In this document: positions 18,016-27,412 of the stretch, in pieces
How the letters are laid out: every line of letters begins with the position of its first letter
Position numbering within the stretch: the first letter of the stretch is position 1
Assembly (NCBI GenBank): GCA_022777205.1
Contig: JALFGP010000071.1
Span: forward strand, 1 to 43,457
Direction of reading: 5' to 3'
DNA length: 43,457 nucleotides
DNA from: Rikenellaceae bacterium
GTDB taxonomy: Bacteria; Bacteroidota; Bacteroidia; Bacteroidales; UBA932
Made by a program: the position numbers and the translations under genes
The notes under the pieces: model-generated
Database searches by the model: none
What the model was told of the DNA's origin: nothing
The model's input: only the letters and a program-made list of their open reading frames with translations

Positions 18016-19821
18016 ATGGCAGTTCTCGAAACTATTCGCGTGAAGTTCGGTGTGCTTATTACAGTGCTCATTGCAGTGGCGCTGCTTTCGTTCATCATCG
18101 ACCCGACCACGCTTCAGAACGTGGCTTCATCTATGTCGTCAAAATACGATGTGGGTGAAATTGACGGTAAATCAATCTCTTACACAGATTACCAGAAAGA
18201 TGTGGAAAAGACCAAGGACGTTATGGAACTCCTCGGTTTCCAGGCAAATTCAGAGCAGGCTCAGTCCTATGTCAGGGATGAGGCCTGGAAGGAACTTTTC
18301 GACAAGTATTATTTTATTCCGAATGCTGAGAGTGCAGGTATCTATGTAGGTGATCAGGAGGCTCTTGACCTCATTTCAGGCGACAATATCTCACCTGTAA
18401 TCGCACAGATGTTCTCTGACGAGAACGGTTTCAACCGTGAGGCTTTCCTCAATTTCGTCGATTATTGCCGTGCTGACCAGACCGGAAGATACAAGGAACT
18501 TCTCAACTATCTCTGCAATGCTGCGATTTCACAGCAGTACTATTCCAAGTATTTCTCCCTTTTCTCCGCATCCAATATCACCAACGAACTTGATTTGCGC
18601 AAGGAAATTGCCGACAACAACAATTCGGTGAATGCAGAGTTCGTGATGGTGCCTTTCGGTTTCGCAAAAGATACCACAGTGCAGGTCAGCGATGATGAAA
18701 TCAAGGCTTGGTACAAGTCTCACAAGAAAGTTGCGGCATATAAGGATTTGCTTACCCGCAAGGCCAGCCGTGACATCGAGTATGTGGTTTACGACATTCT
18801 TCCTTCTGCTGAGGATATTGCAGAGGCAAACAATGAGATCGCTTCATTGGTCGAGGATTTTGCCAATACAAGCAATGTGAAGTCCTTCCTGAGTGCCAAC
18901 TACTGCTCATTCGACGAAAAATACTACAAGGAGGGTGAGTTGAAGTCAATAGCTCCTGAAGTGGATGAGTTTGTTTTCAATAATGGCGGAAAGAACATTT
19001 CAGGCGTACTTGCCCACGGAACAGATTTCTATGTGGTACGCATTCTCGACACGAAGAAGGAGGAGGGCGTTGTGAAGAAGCAGGTTGCAGTGCTCAAGAA
19101 AGAGTCTGTGGCAGGCAAGGCTACCGTCAATGAGATTTACTCAAGGGCAAGGGATTTTGCAAATCAGGCAGGAAACAGCTACAAGGATTTCCGTGCAGCT
19201 GTGGACTCACAGTCAGTTTATGCCCACTCTGCAAACCTTCTGGAAGGTGCTTCAAGGATAGGTTCTCTTGAGAATGCCAAGGAAATCACCCGCTGGGCTT
19301 ACGAGGCAAAGAAGGGTGATGTTTCAGAAATCTTCGATATCAATAAGGACTACTTTGTTGTGGCAGTGCTCAAGGGTATCAACAAGGAAGGCTACAAGGA
19401 TGTCAGCGAAGTTTCCTCTACCATCAGGGAAATCCTTTATTCCCAGAAGATTGGAGATGTCAAGGCAGCCGAGGTGGCCGGAAAGATTGCCGGTTTGAGC
19501 GATATGTCTGCCATTGCAGAGGCTCTCGGAACCACTGTCAGCACTAAGGAAGGCATCACCTTCTCATCCCTCACTTCTCAGGGTCTGGATCCTGCATTCA
19601 TAGGTGCAGTCACTTCTGCTGAGGAAGGTGTGATTTCCGCTCCTGTCAAGGGCAGTTTCGGAATCTATGTGTTCAAGGTTACCGGCAAAGAGACCGGAGC
19701 GCACTACACTGAGGATGACGCTGCCAACAAGACAGCTCAGATGAACCAGTATCTTTCCCAGATGCTTATGGCATCTATGACTGACGGGGTTGTTACTGAC
19801 AACAGGGCAAGATTCTATTAG
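18016..19821 (+). CDS. PpiD/SurA-type membrane-anchored periplasmic chaperone
   Basis: 601 residues from the ATG at 18016 (MAVLETIRVKFGVLITVLIAVALLSFIID). The track start at 17929 lies upstream of the weak promoter and adds unlikely sequence. One N-terminal membrane anchor is followed by a SurA_N-like helical domain (VGEIDGKSISYTDYQKDV, AWKELFDKYYF). The C-terminal half matches Bacteroidales PpiD as I remember it (KKQVAVLKKESVAGKATVNEIYSRA and a final VKGSFGIYVFKV). The central parvulin domain I expect between them, about 100 residues, is not visible, and the protein is shorter by that amount. It may act only as a chaperone (inferred). Confidence 0.8.
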   Translation: MAVLETIRVKFGVLITVLIAVALLSFIIDPTTLQNVASSMSSKYDVGEIDGKSISYTDYQKDVEKTKDVMELLGFQANSEQAQSYVRDEAWKELFDKYYFIPNAESAGIYVGDQEALDLISGDNISPVIAQMFSDENGFNREAFLNFVDYCRADQTGRYKELLNYLCNAAISQQYYSKYFSLFSASNITNELDLRKEIADNNNSVNAEFVMVPFGFAKDTTVQVSDDEIKAWYKSHKKVAAYKDLLTRKASRDIEYVVYDILPSAEDIAEANNEIASLVEDFANTSNVKSFLSANYCSFDEKYYKEGELKSIAPEVDEFVFNNGGKNISGVLAHGTDFYVVRILDTKKEEGVVKKQVAVLKKESVAGKATVNEIYSRARDFANQAGNSYKDFRAAVDSQSVYAHSANLLEGASRIGSLENAKEITRWAYEAKKGDVSEIFDINKDYFVVAVLKGINKEGYKDVSEVSSTIREILYSQKIGDVKAAEVAGKIAGLSDMSAIAEALGTTVSTKEGITFSSLTSQGLDPAFIGAVTSAEEGVISAPVKGSFGIYVFKVTGKETGAHYTEDDAANKTAQMNQYLSQMLMASMTDGVVTDNRARFY

Positions 19822-19836
19822 GATTTGATATAATTA

Positions 19837-19880
19837 AATAATGGGGATGAACAATTGCTTGCTCATCCCCATTATTTTTA
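19837..19880. terminator. Bidirectional terminator between ppiD and ychF
   Basis: AATAATGGGGATGA (19837-19850) pairs perfectly with TCATCCCCATTATT (19863-19876) over 14 bp, 12-nt loop, followed by TTTATT and preceded by A/T-rich DNA. Confidence 0.85.
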
Positions 19881-19919
19881 TTGGCACGTTACCCCCTCCA
19901 TAAATGCGGGTGGCTATTA

Positions 19920-21020
19920 TCAGACGTTGAACAGGAAGTGCATAATGTCTCCGTCCTGCACGACGTACTCCTTGCCTTCCACTCCGAGTTTGCCCGCAGC
20001 ACGGCAGGCTGCCTCGGACTTTAGAGTAATGAAGTCGTTGTACTTTATCACCTCTGCCCTTATGAATCCTTTCTCGAAATCCGTGTGGATTACCCCGGCG
20101 GCCTTTGGAGCCTTATCTCCCACGTGAATGGTCCAGGCCCTCACCTCATCAGCTCCGGCGGTGAAGAATGTGCGCAGATTCAGCAGGGAATAGGCTGATT
20201 GTATGAGTCTTACACATCCGGATTCCTCCAGACCGAGTTCCTCGAGAAACATCTGCCTCTCCTCGAAAGTCTCCATCTCGGCAATGTCCGATTCAATCTT
20301 GGCTGAAATCACAAGTATTTCGGCTTCCTCGTCCTTCACGGCCTCCCGTACCGCATCCACATATCTGTTTCCGTCCTTTGCAGAAGCCTCGTCCACATTG
20401 CAGACATACATCACAGGCTTGTCCGTAAGCAGGAAAAGCTCTTTTCCAAGGGCGATGTCCTCCGGAGAATCCATTTTCACGCTGCGGCAGTTCTTCCCGC
20501 TCTCCAGAGCATCCTTGTAACGCAGGAGTATGTCCAGAAGCTTCTTCGCGTTCTTGTCGCCCACCTGTGCCTGCTTGCTGACTTTGGCAAGCCTGTTTTC
20601 CACCGTCTCCAAATCCTTGATCTGGAGTTCCAGGTCAATCACCTCCTTGTCCCTCACCGGGTCCACACTTCCGTCCACGTGAACTATGTTCGGGTCGTCA
20701 AAACATCTGAGAACGTGCAGGATGGCATCAGTCTCCCTGATATTTGCGAGAAACTGGTTGCCGAGTCCTTCTCCCTTGCTGGCACCTTTGACGAGTCCTG
20801 CGATGTCCACGATTTCAACTGTCGCGGGCACCAGAGACTTCGGATGACAGAGTTCATTCAGGGCATCCAGCCTCTTGTCAGGCACTATGGTGGAACCTAT
20901 ATTGGGATCTATTGTACAGAATGGAAAATTGGCGCTTTGGGCCTTGCCCGAACTGATGCAATTGAAAAGAGTGGATTTACCGACGTTCGGAAGCCCTACT
21001 ATACCGCATTTAAGTGACAT
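19920..21020 (-). CDS. ychF: Redox-regulated P-loop ATPase YchF (Obg family)
   Basis: 366 residues. G1 is GLPNVGKST near residue 8, G3 is [20 protein letters not shown], and the nucleotide-base motif is NVDE, not NKxD, the known reason YchF prefers ATP. A coiled-coil helical insert and a C-terminal TGS-like domain follow, ending [10 protein letters not shown]. The family binds ribosomes and modulates stress responses. The start ATG follows a TATTTTTG element by 26 nt. It is single-gene, ending at a strong terminator. Confidence 0.96.
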   Translation of the reverse strand: MSLKCGIVGLPNVGKSTLFNCISSGKAQSANFPFCTIDPNIGSTIVPDKRLDALNELCHPKSLVPATVEIVDIAGLVKGASKGEGLGNQFLANIRETDAILHVLRCFDDPNIVHVDGSVDPVRDKEVIDLELQIKDLETVENRLAKVSKQAQVGDKNAKKLLDILLRYKDALESGKNCRSVKMDSPEDIALGKELFLLTDKPVMYVCNVDEASAKDGNRYVDAVREAVKDEEAEILVISAKIESDIAEMETFEERQMFLEELGLEESGCVRLIQSAYSLLNLRTFFTAGADEVRAWTIHVGDKAPKAAGVIHTDFEKGFIRAEVIKYNDFITLKSEAACRAAGKLGVEGKEYVVQDGDIMHFLFNV

Positions 21021-21046
21021 TTTTTCTTTTTTTTACAATTGGAACG

Positions 21047-21054
21047 CAAAAATA
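21047..21054 (-). promoter_or_regulatory. ychF promoter, -7 element TATTTTTG
   Basis: A full TAnnTTTG match on the minus strand, 26 nt before the ychF ATG. No clear -33 at 19 nt. Confidence 0.45.
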
Positions 21055-21128
21055 GCAAATGTTTTTCTTTTTTCATCAATGAATCAGGGGGATAATGCCG
21101 ATATTGCGGGGTTGAAAAAATACGGATT

Positions 21129-22136
21129 ATGGAACTGAAAAACATATTCACAACCGCCCTTGTCACTCTGATACATCTGATTCCCCTCCAAGCCCAGGAC
21201 ATAATGTTCTGGAACCTGGAAAACTTCTTCGACACTCACGATGACGGGACATCCACTTCCGATTCCGAATTTTCCTCCTTCGGAAGCCGCCATTGGACCC
21301 GGGCAAGATTTGAGAAAAAGCGGAATATGATAGCCAAGACCATACTCTGGGCTGCAGGATGCTGTTCTGACGGACAACCTCCGGAAGTGGTCGGCTTTGC
21401 GGAGGTGGAAAACCGCAAGGTTGTGAACAGCCTTATTTATTGCGATGTGCTGGCAAAGTGCGGTTATTCCTGCATACATTATGATTCGCCTGACCGCAGA
21501 GGCATAGATGTGGCTCTGATATACCGCAGGGATTCACTCGAACTGTTACATTCGGAAAGCCGGACTGTGAGGGACAGTTCCGGGCAGGTGCTCCCGACCA
21601 GGAATATGCTGCTTGCAACTTTCAGGAACCATAGGGGACGGACATTCCACATTATGGTGAATCATCATCCGTCCAAGTTCGGTGGGGCAAAGGCATCGGA
21701 AGGCAGGCGCTTTGCAGTGATGGCTGAAATGGCCCGCATCTGCGACTCTCTTGCCCGAACCGGCACAGGTCCTATAGTGTGTATGGGTGATTTCAACGAC
21801 CTGCCTGATGCCCCTCAATTTGCCGTTCTGGACGGGATAATGGAAAATCTCGCTCTGCCTTTGCACAAAAACGGTCTTGGTACCATAAAATATCAGGGCA
21901 AATGGGAACTCATAGATCATTTTCTCCTTTCGTCCGGCTATGAGCCAGCCCCCATTACCAACGACGTGAGTCCCGATTCCGGCAATATGCAAATTCTCTA
22001 TCCGCCCTTCCTGCTTGTCAGAGACAATGCACACACAGGCGAAAAACCATTCCGCACCTACTCCGGTCCGCGTTATATCGGGGGAGTCAGCGACCATCTG
22101 CCCATATTGATGCATCTTTCCCCGATGAGATATTAA
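21129..22136 (+). CDS. Secreted endonuclease/exonuclease/phosphatase-family protein
   Basis: 335 residues. A signal peptide (MELKNIFTTALVTLIHLIPLQAQ) precedes the fold. Family landmarks are MFWNLENFFDT (metal site N-terminus), GFAEVENRKV with the metal-binding Glu, VNHHPSKFGG with the catalytic His region, CMGDFNDLPD, and the final VSDHLPI with the SDH motif. The fold covers nucleases, phosphodiesterases and phosphatases, so the substrate is open. Export points to the periplasm or surface. It is divergent from ychF. galK follows 70 nt later behind its own promoter. Confidence 0.85.
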   Translation: MELKNIFTTALVTLIHLIPLQAQDIMFWNLENFFDTHDDGTSTSDSEFSSFGSRHWTRARFEKKRNMIAKTILWAAGCCSDGQPPEVVGFAEVENRKVVNSLIYCDVLAKCGYSCIHYDSPDRRGIDVALIYRRDSLELLHSESRTVRDSSGQVLPTRNMLLATFRNHRGRTFHIMVNHHPSKFGGAKASEGRRFAVMAEMARICDSLARTGTGPIVCMGDFNDLPDAPQFAVLDGIMENLALPLHKNGLGTIKYQGKWELIDHFLLSSGYEPAPITNDVSPDSGNMQILYPPFLLVRDNAHTGEKPFRTYSGPRYIGGVSDHLPILMHLSPMRY

Positions 22137-22145
22137 AAAATTTGC

Positions 22146-22153
22146 TAACTTTG
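22146..22153 (+). promoter_or_regulatory. galK promoter, -7 element TAACTTTG
   Basis: A full TAnnTTTG match giving a leader of about 50 nt before the galK ATG. It overlaps nothing coding, just after the EEP gene stop. Confidence 0.45.
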
Positions 22154-22206
22154 GCGGGATATGGATAAACCCATCTGCATATAATTAACACTAACAATAT
22201 CAAACA

Positions 22207-23349
22207 ATGGACAAACAGGCAATCAGCAACAAATTTGCAACTCTCTTCGGGGGAGAAGGCGAGTGGTTCGCATCTGCGGGCCGAATCAATCTTATCGGTG
22301 AACACACTGACTATAACGGCGGTTTCGTGTTCCCGGGTGCCATCGACAAGGGTATGGTGGCAGAAATCAGACTCAACGGCACTGACAAGGTGAGGGCATT
22401 TGCATTGGACCTCGACGAATATTGCGAATTCGGACTCAAGGAAGAAGATGCTCCTTCACAGTCTTGGGCAAGATATATTTTCGGAGTTTGCCGCGAAACC
22501 GAGAAGAGAGGCGGCAAAGTGGGAGGTTTCGACACGGTTTTCTCCGGAGACGTTCCTCTCGGAGCCGGTATGTCTTCTTCCGCAGCGCTTGAAAGTGCTT
22601 TTGCTTTCGCTCTCAACGAGCTTTTCGGCAACGGAATAGACAAATTCGAATTAGCAAGAATAGGACAGAGCACCGAGCACAACTACTGCGGTGTGAACTG
22701 CGGTATTATGGACCAGTTCGCTTCCGTATTCGGCAAAAAGGGCAATCTTATGAGGCTCGACTGCCGTTCTATGGAATTTGAATATTTTCCTTTCGACCCT
22801 GCACAGTACGGCTACAAACTCGTTCTGCTCAACTCCTGCGTAAAGCACGAACTCGTGGGTTCACCTTATAACGACCGCCGTGCATCCTGCGAAAGGGTGG
22901 CAAAGGTTTTGGGACAGGAATTCCTCAGGGGAGCCACTATGGACCAGCTTGAGGCCATCAAAGATCAGATTTCCGAGGAGGACTATATGAGAGCGCGCTA
23001 TGTCATCGGAGAGGAGCAAAGGGTTCTGGACGTTTGTGACGCACTCAAGGCCGGAGACTATGAGACCGTCGGAGCACGTATGTACGAAACCCACTGGGGT
23101 ATGTCAAAGGATTATGAAGTTTCCTGCGAAGAACTCGACTTCCTTGCAACCGTGGCAAAGGAATGTGGGGTTTCCGGTTCCAGAATTATGGGCGGCGGCT
23201 TCGGAGGATGTACCATCAACCTCGTCAAGGCTGAACTCTACGATTCATTCATAGCCACAGCAAAGGCCAAGTTTGCGGAGAAATACGGCCACGAGCCTAT
23301 AGTCATCGACGTGGTAATCAGCGACGGTGCACGCAGACTCGAAGCCTGA
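22207..23349 (+). CDS. galK: Galactokinase
   Basis: 380 residues, normal for GHMP galactokinases. GRINLIGEHTDYNGG near residue 28 is the galactokinase signature. The ATP-binding GHMP loop is VPLGAGMSSSAALE near residue 117. NYCGVNCGIMDQFASVFG carries the catalytic Asp. The C-terminal motif is GSRIMGGGFGGCTINLV. It phosphorylates alpha-D-galactose in the Leloir pathway. galM lies 5 kb downstream; galT, galE and a transporter are not in the window. It has its own promoter and converges on the CpXC gene. Confidence 0.97.
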   Translation: MDKQAISNKFATLFGGEGEWFASAGRINLIGEHTDYNGGFVFPGAIDKGMVAEIRLNGTDKVRAFALDLDEYCEFGLKEEDAPSQSWARYIFGVCRETEKRGGKVGGFDTVFSGDVPLGAGMSSSAALESAFAFALNELFGNGIDKFELARIGQSTEHNYCGVNCGIMDQFASVFGKKGNLMRLDCRSMEFEYFPFDPAQYGYKLVLLNSCVKHELVGSPYNDRRASCERVAKVLGQEFLRGATMDQLEAIKDQISEEDYMRARYVIGEEQRVLDVCDALKAGDYETVGARMYETHWGMSKDYEVSCEELDFLATVAKECGVSGSRIMGGGFGGCTINLVKAELYDSFIATAKAKFAEKYGHEPIVIDVVISDGARRLEA

Positions 23350-23374
23350 AATCCGCGGTTATCTCTTGCGGAAA

Positions 23375-24016
23375 TTATCTGATGCAGGAGTTAATCCACT
23401 CATCATCAATATGAACGAAACCCTGGCCCGGAAGGATGCCGGGGTTTCTTGTCAATATGCCTTCGCAATCTTCATAGACGTTCCAGCCCACCTTCATTCC
23501 GACCATCTGGCCTCCTTTGGCAAAACTGAAAACTATATTGCGGGCCTCTCCTTCCCCCTCAAGACGGTAGAAACGCAATTTTGCGGCAAGACTGGCGTCC
23601 TTTTGTTTCAATTCGTTGAGAGTGACCCATTTGCATAATTCAATCACGGCGTCGTCCAGCCCTGCATCGTCTATCAGTACCTTTTCCATCAGCTCGCCCA
23701 TATCTTTCACAAGCCTCAACTTGTAGCCTCCCATGGCCTTGGTGTGGTTGGTGATGGCGGTCATCTGCGACTCGGAGAAATCATTCCCCGGCACCATCCA
23801 GAACATAAGTTTGCGCTCTGGATCGTGGTAAAGCACTTCGTATTTTGCGAGATTCACCCCTCCGCAATGGGGACATTCCCAGAGGAAGAGGGACCCGTCC
23901 CGCACTTTGGCCTTGAGTTCGGGATTTTCAGCAGTGTTGATGCTTTTGTAAATCGGAATAATATGGGACTGTCCGCATTTTGGACAAATCGCGTTTGCTT
24001 GTGCTTGTATTGACAT
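23375..24016 (-). CDS. CpXC-domain zinc-ribbon-like protein, function unknown
   Basis: 213 residues from the ATG at 24016; the track start at 24022 is a TTG two codons earlier. The N-terminus has two CPxC pairs, ICPKCGQ near residue 12 and ECPHCGG near 48, forming a likely zinc ribbon. The remainder resembles the CpXC family (MVPGNDFSESQ, GYKLRLVKDMGELMEKVLI). No signal peptide is seen. It lies 20 nt after the large metallopeptidase gene on the same strand and is probably co-transcribed. The biochemical role is unknown. Confidence 0.75.
   Translation of the reverse strand: MSIQAQANAICPKCGQSHIIPIYKSINTAENPELKAKVRDGSLFLWECPHCGGVNLAKYEVLYHDPERKLMFWMVPGNDFSESQMTAITNHTKAMGGYKLRLVKDMGELMEKVLIDDAGLDDAVIELCKWVTLNELKQKDASLAAKLRFYRLEGEGEARNIVFSFAKGGQMVGMKVGWNVYEDCEGILTRNPGILPGQGFVHIDDEWINSCIR
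23418..23447. terminator. Possible galK terminator inside the 3' end of the CpXC gene
   Basis: AAACCCTGGC pairs with GCCGGGGTTT over 10 bp with one G-T pair and a 10-nt loop, followed by CTTG. It overlaps the convergent CpXC coding region, so a coding coincidence is possible. Confidence 0.35.
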
Positions 24017-24036
24017 TTTCAAAAAAGTTAGTAATA

Positions 24037-27000
24037 TTAAAACATATCGAAACTGAACACAGGTCCGATGTAGAATTTAGGTATATTGTTTACTCCCAAT
24101 TGGTTCCCGACATTGGCAAGCCCGTTCCAGCCCGGGGCACCGTTGAAATTCACGCTTATGCCTATGCTGCAGGGGATGAGCAGCCAGAGTATGCACTGCA
24201 GATCCACTGCCAGGTCGAAGCCGTAGGTCATCAGGCAGCCGGGGCCACTGAGTTTGTTGTTGGGGATGTCGGCCTTGTTGAAGAGGGTGAGGTCTATGTG
24301 AGGGATGAACTGAAGCCTGCGGATATAGATGCAGGAGGCGAGCAGGGAACGGTCTCCGACATAAATCGGGATGGAATAGTCGGCTGACAGTTTGTACAGA
24401 TTGTCGGTCTTGTTGGTCAGGACACTGCGCAGTGTGGCATCCTGGAGGCCTCGGGGGAGTATGTCCACCACGGTGGTGCGGAAAGGGGCACTGTCGTAAA
24501 GGGCCTTCTTTTCTATGCTCGGAATCTTGCCCTGCCACATTCCCGTGAGTTTGACTCCCTGTTCCGGCACCACTCCCGGAAGATAGGCATAACCGTAGGC
24601 GAAGGCGGAAGGGGAGAACCAGTGTGTCATACCCAGAGGTATGTTCACTCCGGCCTGCACTCCTCCTCCCCAGCGGGGATAGATGGCTGAATTGGTGGTC
24701 GGGAGCAGGCTGTAATAGCTCAGGCTGGCCCTCAGATTCTGGGCGGGGAGATTCTTGAGGGAAGATTGCTTGCCGGAGAAATGATACATTTTGCTTCCGT
24801 CCTGAATCTCAGGGAAGACGACTTCGCCAGTGGAAGTCTTAATGGAGTATGGTCTGAAAATATAGGCGTTGGCATCCCTCCAGTCGTTGCTGAGGCTGTA
24901 GCTTATGCGTGGAGTGAGCCCTCTGGACCAGCCGCCGGAGGAGAAGTGGAAAGGTATGTAGGCACTCAGGCTGCCCGTGATGTAGGGCACAGACTGGTCG
25001 CGAAGTTCGGAATAGCTGATTCCGAATCTGCCCGGCTGCAGTTCGTAGGCTGACACCTGTCCCTGTTTTGCCCCCCTGTCGTTGAAGTCCAGATTGAACT
25101 CGAATACAGGGTAGAGCCCGCTGTACTTGAGGTTCAGATGCAGTCCGTTTCTCCAGTGCTTCTTGTCGTATGGGTCCGGATGGACTGAATATCCCGCTAT
25201 ACCTGAAAATGTGCCCAGCTGGTTCTGGATTACGGCTGTGGCTCCGAGTTTTATGTTGTCGAAGATATTGTCTCCCAAGTCCCCGTTCATCAGGGCCGGC
25301 AGGTTCACATAGACCGGAGCCCAGGAATGTACGCGGAACATCTGAGGGAACTTGCGGTAGCGTTTCGGTTCAGACAGCTGCATCGTGTCCGCTCTTGCGC
25401 TCTCACTGGCTATGAAATCCTTGTCTGAGTAGATTTTTTCGGCTCTTCTGCGGGCCTGTTCACTGAGTTTGTCGGCAATGGGCCAGGAGTATCTTTCGTT
25501 CCAGTCCACCTCTTTGTCGAAGAGATGTTCCGTCGCAGTCCTGTATATCATCTTGCCCTTGCGGGTCATGGAAGCGTAATACAGATAATTCCGGTCTTTG
25601 TCGAAGACATAGTCACTTGCTCCATAGCGGGTTGATGTGAGCTGCCTTATGCTTCCGTCCCCAGGCCGGAAACTGTAGAGCTCGTTCACTCCGGTACGGT
25701 CGGAGGTGAAAAGGAGCCTGTCCCCGTCGCTCTGCAAGTCCTTCATCTGTACCGGAGTGGGCCTCAGCAATACTTTCCAATTCCCGTTTTCGAGTTCGGT
25801 GCAATATATGCCGAAACCGTTTTCCGAAATGGCGGTTGCACAAACGATATTTTCATCCATCCACGCAAGGTCCACCAGCTGCAGCGAATCCGGAGCATCC
25901 AGGCATTGCATCAAGGCTCCGTTTTCGGAATCAAGTATATTGAGCATACTGCCTCCTTCGGGTTTAACTCCCACTGCTGCAATGCGTTTACCGTCCCGGG
26001 ATGGCACTGGGTTATAGTCCCAGTTTCCGTGCCGCAGTGTCTTTTTGGACTTGCTGAAAGGTTTTGAATATCTCAAGTCGGAAGTATATCTTACAGTCCA
26101 GCGGGCATCGGGGGTGGCTTCGCTCCAATAGAGCTGCTTTCCGTCAGGAGAGGGGTAGAGTTGGCCGCTGTTGCCGTTGAAAAAACTTATGAATTTCTCT
26201 GGAAATTGTCTGGCAGGTCCCAGGGTGTCTGCGAAATGTCCGCTGAGGTCTATGCGGACAAGCTTGTAATTGTCGTTGAATCCGTGCTTTATGCTGAACA
26301 GGGAGTGCCCGATAATGGTAAAATTCTCATAATCGGCGGTTTTGCGTGGCTCTGCCGTGATTTGCTCCATTGGCATATAGGGCTTTCTGACTTCCGCGTC
26401 CTTCTGCCACACAGCCGTAACGCTGTCCCTTATGGCCGGAAAGGAATGTACCAGGTTCTTGCCTGTGGTGCGCTTGGCCATCACATCCCTCACGTCGAAG
26501 CGGAAAAAATGCTTTGCGGCATAGTGGAGATATTCATCAGTGTAATCGTCCCTGTCATATAGCCAGCGCATTCCCCCGTAGGTGAGATAGCCGAGGGCAT
26601 ACCAGTCTGGGGTATATTTCTTCTGTGACCCGAATCTCCACTGGTCCCAGTCCCTGAGGTCTCCCTGGTCGAAACTTACCATATAATAGTTGAGGAAATC
26701 GGCTTTGCGTCCCCTTCCTGAGCGGGTGAGTTCCGTTTCAGCAATCACAGCATCGCCTTCGAGAAAGGAGGATTCGGTGTAGATGGCCGCTGTGAGTCCG
26801 TTCCACATTTCGCCGAGGAACCAGCCGATGACTCCCTGGGTACTGTCCAGTCCGAATTGCATCTGGCTGATGTGGCGGGATTCGTGAACTGCCAGCTGGG
26901 TTATCCAGGGATGGGCTTCTGAACCGTAAATCTGGGGAATGGTGAAAGCATCCATTCGCTTCGGTGCCCAGGCCACGGAGCCGTTTGAGATGGCGTTATG

Positions 27001-27276
27001 CGGGTGGAGCACCACAGGCATTCTGCCCCTGATTTTTTCACCAGGAAGGTAGCCTGAAGTGAGCCCCACAGGTCTGCGGAACTTTTCAAGTTCGCGGGCG
27101 TATTCCCGTGCCAGGGAATCTAAACCAAGAGGATAGATGACTTTGTAGTTTTCCGATTCTATGCTGTACCACCTGCTGAACCTGTCGTCCCCCACAGAAT
27201 AGAACTGCGCCCCTGCTCCCAAATGGACCAGAGTCAGCAAAACTGCAAGGGCGAGTCTTTTCAAATTCGCTTTCAT
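24037..27276 (-). CDS. Secreted HExxH metallopeptidase-like / beta-propeller / outer-membrane barrel protein
   Basis: 1079 residues from the ATG at 27276, which gives a clean signal peptide (MKANLKRLALAVLLTLVHLGAGAQ). The track start at 27429 is before the promoter and is rejected. Residues ~30-180 look like a peptidase-MA-type domain: HESRH at 131-135 fits HExxH, and FLEGDA near 172 could give the third zinc ligand. Residues ~350-650 show TolB/WD40-like blades (NYNPVPSRDGKRIAAVG-type repeats, LLFTSDRTGVNELYS). The C-terminal ~400 residues have barrel strands and end SFDMF, with the terminal Phe typical of outer-membrane proteins. The substrate is unknown. It is followed by the CpXC gene. Confidence 0.78.
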   Translation of the reverse strand: MKANLKRLALAVLLTLVHLGAGAQFYSVGDDRFSRWYSIESENYKVIYPLGLDSLAREYARELEKFRRPVGLTSGYLPGEKIRGRMPVVLHPHNAISNGSVAWAPKRMDAFTIPQIYGSEAHPWITQLAVHESRHISQMQFGLDSTQGVIGWFLGEMWNGLTAAIYTESSFLEGDAVIAETELTRSGRGRKADFLNYYMVSFDQGDLRDWDQWRFGSQKKYTPDWYALGYLTYGGMRWLYDRDDYTDEYLHYAAKHFFRFDVRDVMAKRTTGKNLVHSFPAIRDSVTAVWQKDAEVRKPYMPMEQITAEPRKTADYENFTIIGHSLFSIKHGFNDNYKLVRIDLSGHFADTLGPARQFPEKFISFFNGNSGQLYPSPDGKQLYWSEATPDARWTVRYTSDLRYSKPFSKSKKTLRHGNWDYNPVPSRDGKRIAAVGVKPEGGSMLNILDSENGALMQCLDAPDSLQLVDLAWMDENIVCATAISENGFGIYCTELENGNWKVLLRPTPVQMKDLQSDGDRLLFTSDRTGVNELYSFRPGDGSIRQLTSTRYGASDYVFDKDRNYLYYASMTRKGKMIYRTATEHLFDKEVDWNERYSWPIADKLSEQARRRAEKIYSDKDFIASESARADTMQLSEPKRYRKFPQMFRVHSWAPVYVNLPALMNGDLGDNIFDNIKLGATAVIQNQLGTFSGIAGYSVHPDPYDKKHWRNGLHLNLKYSGLYPVFEFNLDFNDRGAKQGQVSAYELQPGRFGISYSELRDQSVPYITGSLSAYIPFHFSSGGWSRGLTPRISYSLSNDWRDANAYIFRPYSIKTSTGEVVFPEIQDGSKMYHFSGKQSSLKNLPAQNLRASLSYYSLLPTTNSAIYPRWGGGVQAGVNIPLGMTHWFSPSAFAYGYAYLPGVVPEQGVKLTGMWQGKIPSIEKKALYDSAPFRTTVVDILPRGLQDATLRSVLTNKTDNLYKLSADYSIPIYVGDRSLLASCIYIRRLQFIPHIDLTLFNKADIPNNKLSGPGCLMTYGFDLAVDLQCILWLLIPCSIGISVNFNGAPGWNGLANVGNQLGVNNIPKFYIGPVFSFDMF

Positions 27277-27321
27277 CTTTTCTTTCAAATGCCGGGATGA
27301 CTCCCATCCCAATTCAACTTG

Positions 27322-27329
27322 CAAATATA
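27322..27329 (-). promoter_or_regulatory. Metallopeptidase gene promoter, -7 element TATATTTG
   Basis: A full TAnnTTTG match on the minus strand, 45 nt before the ATG at 27276. A TTTTTTG run from the adjacent repeat copy lies 22 nt upstream, slightly beyond the usual 19-20 nt. Confidence 0.5.
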
Positions 27330-27343
27330 GAAATCTTCGATAA

Positions 27344-27391
27344 GTAATCCTCAAAAAATAACCTGCATCATCTTTGAAAATCTTTGCGGTC
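27344..27391 (-). repeat. Dispersed repeat, copy A (48 bp)
   Basis: Matches copy B at 43206-43250 except for one substitution and a 3-nt insertion. Both copies sit upstream of a minus-strand gene and point the same way. On the minus strand it reads DRKDFQR-stop-CRLFFEDY, whereas copy B is open. Its T-run may supply the -33 element of the metallopeptidase promoter. Confidence 0.8.
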
Positions 27392-27412
27392 AGAAAAAGA
27401 AATAATATTTTT

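Noticed and set aside
20670-20685. Second parS-like site (CACGTG core) in ychF
   Set aside because: Only about 11 of 16 bases match and the flanks are not palindromic; another CACGTG near 20119 is also poor.
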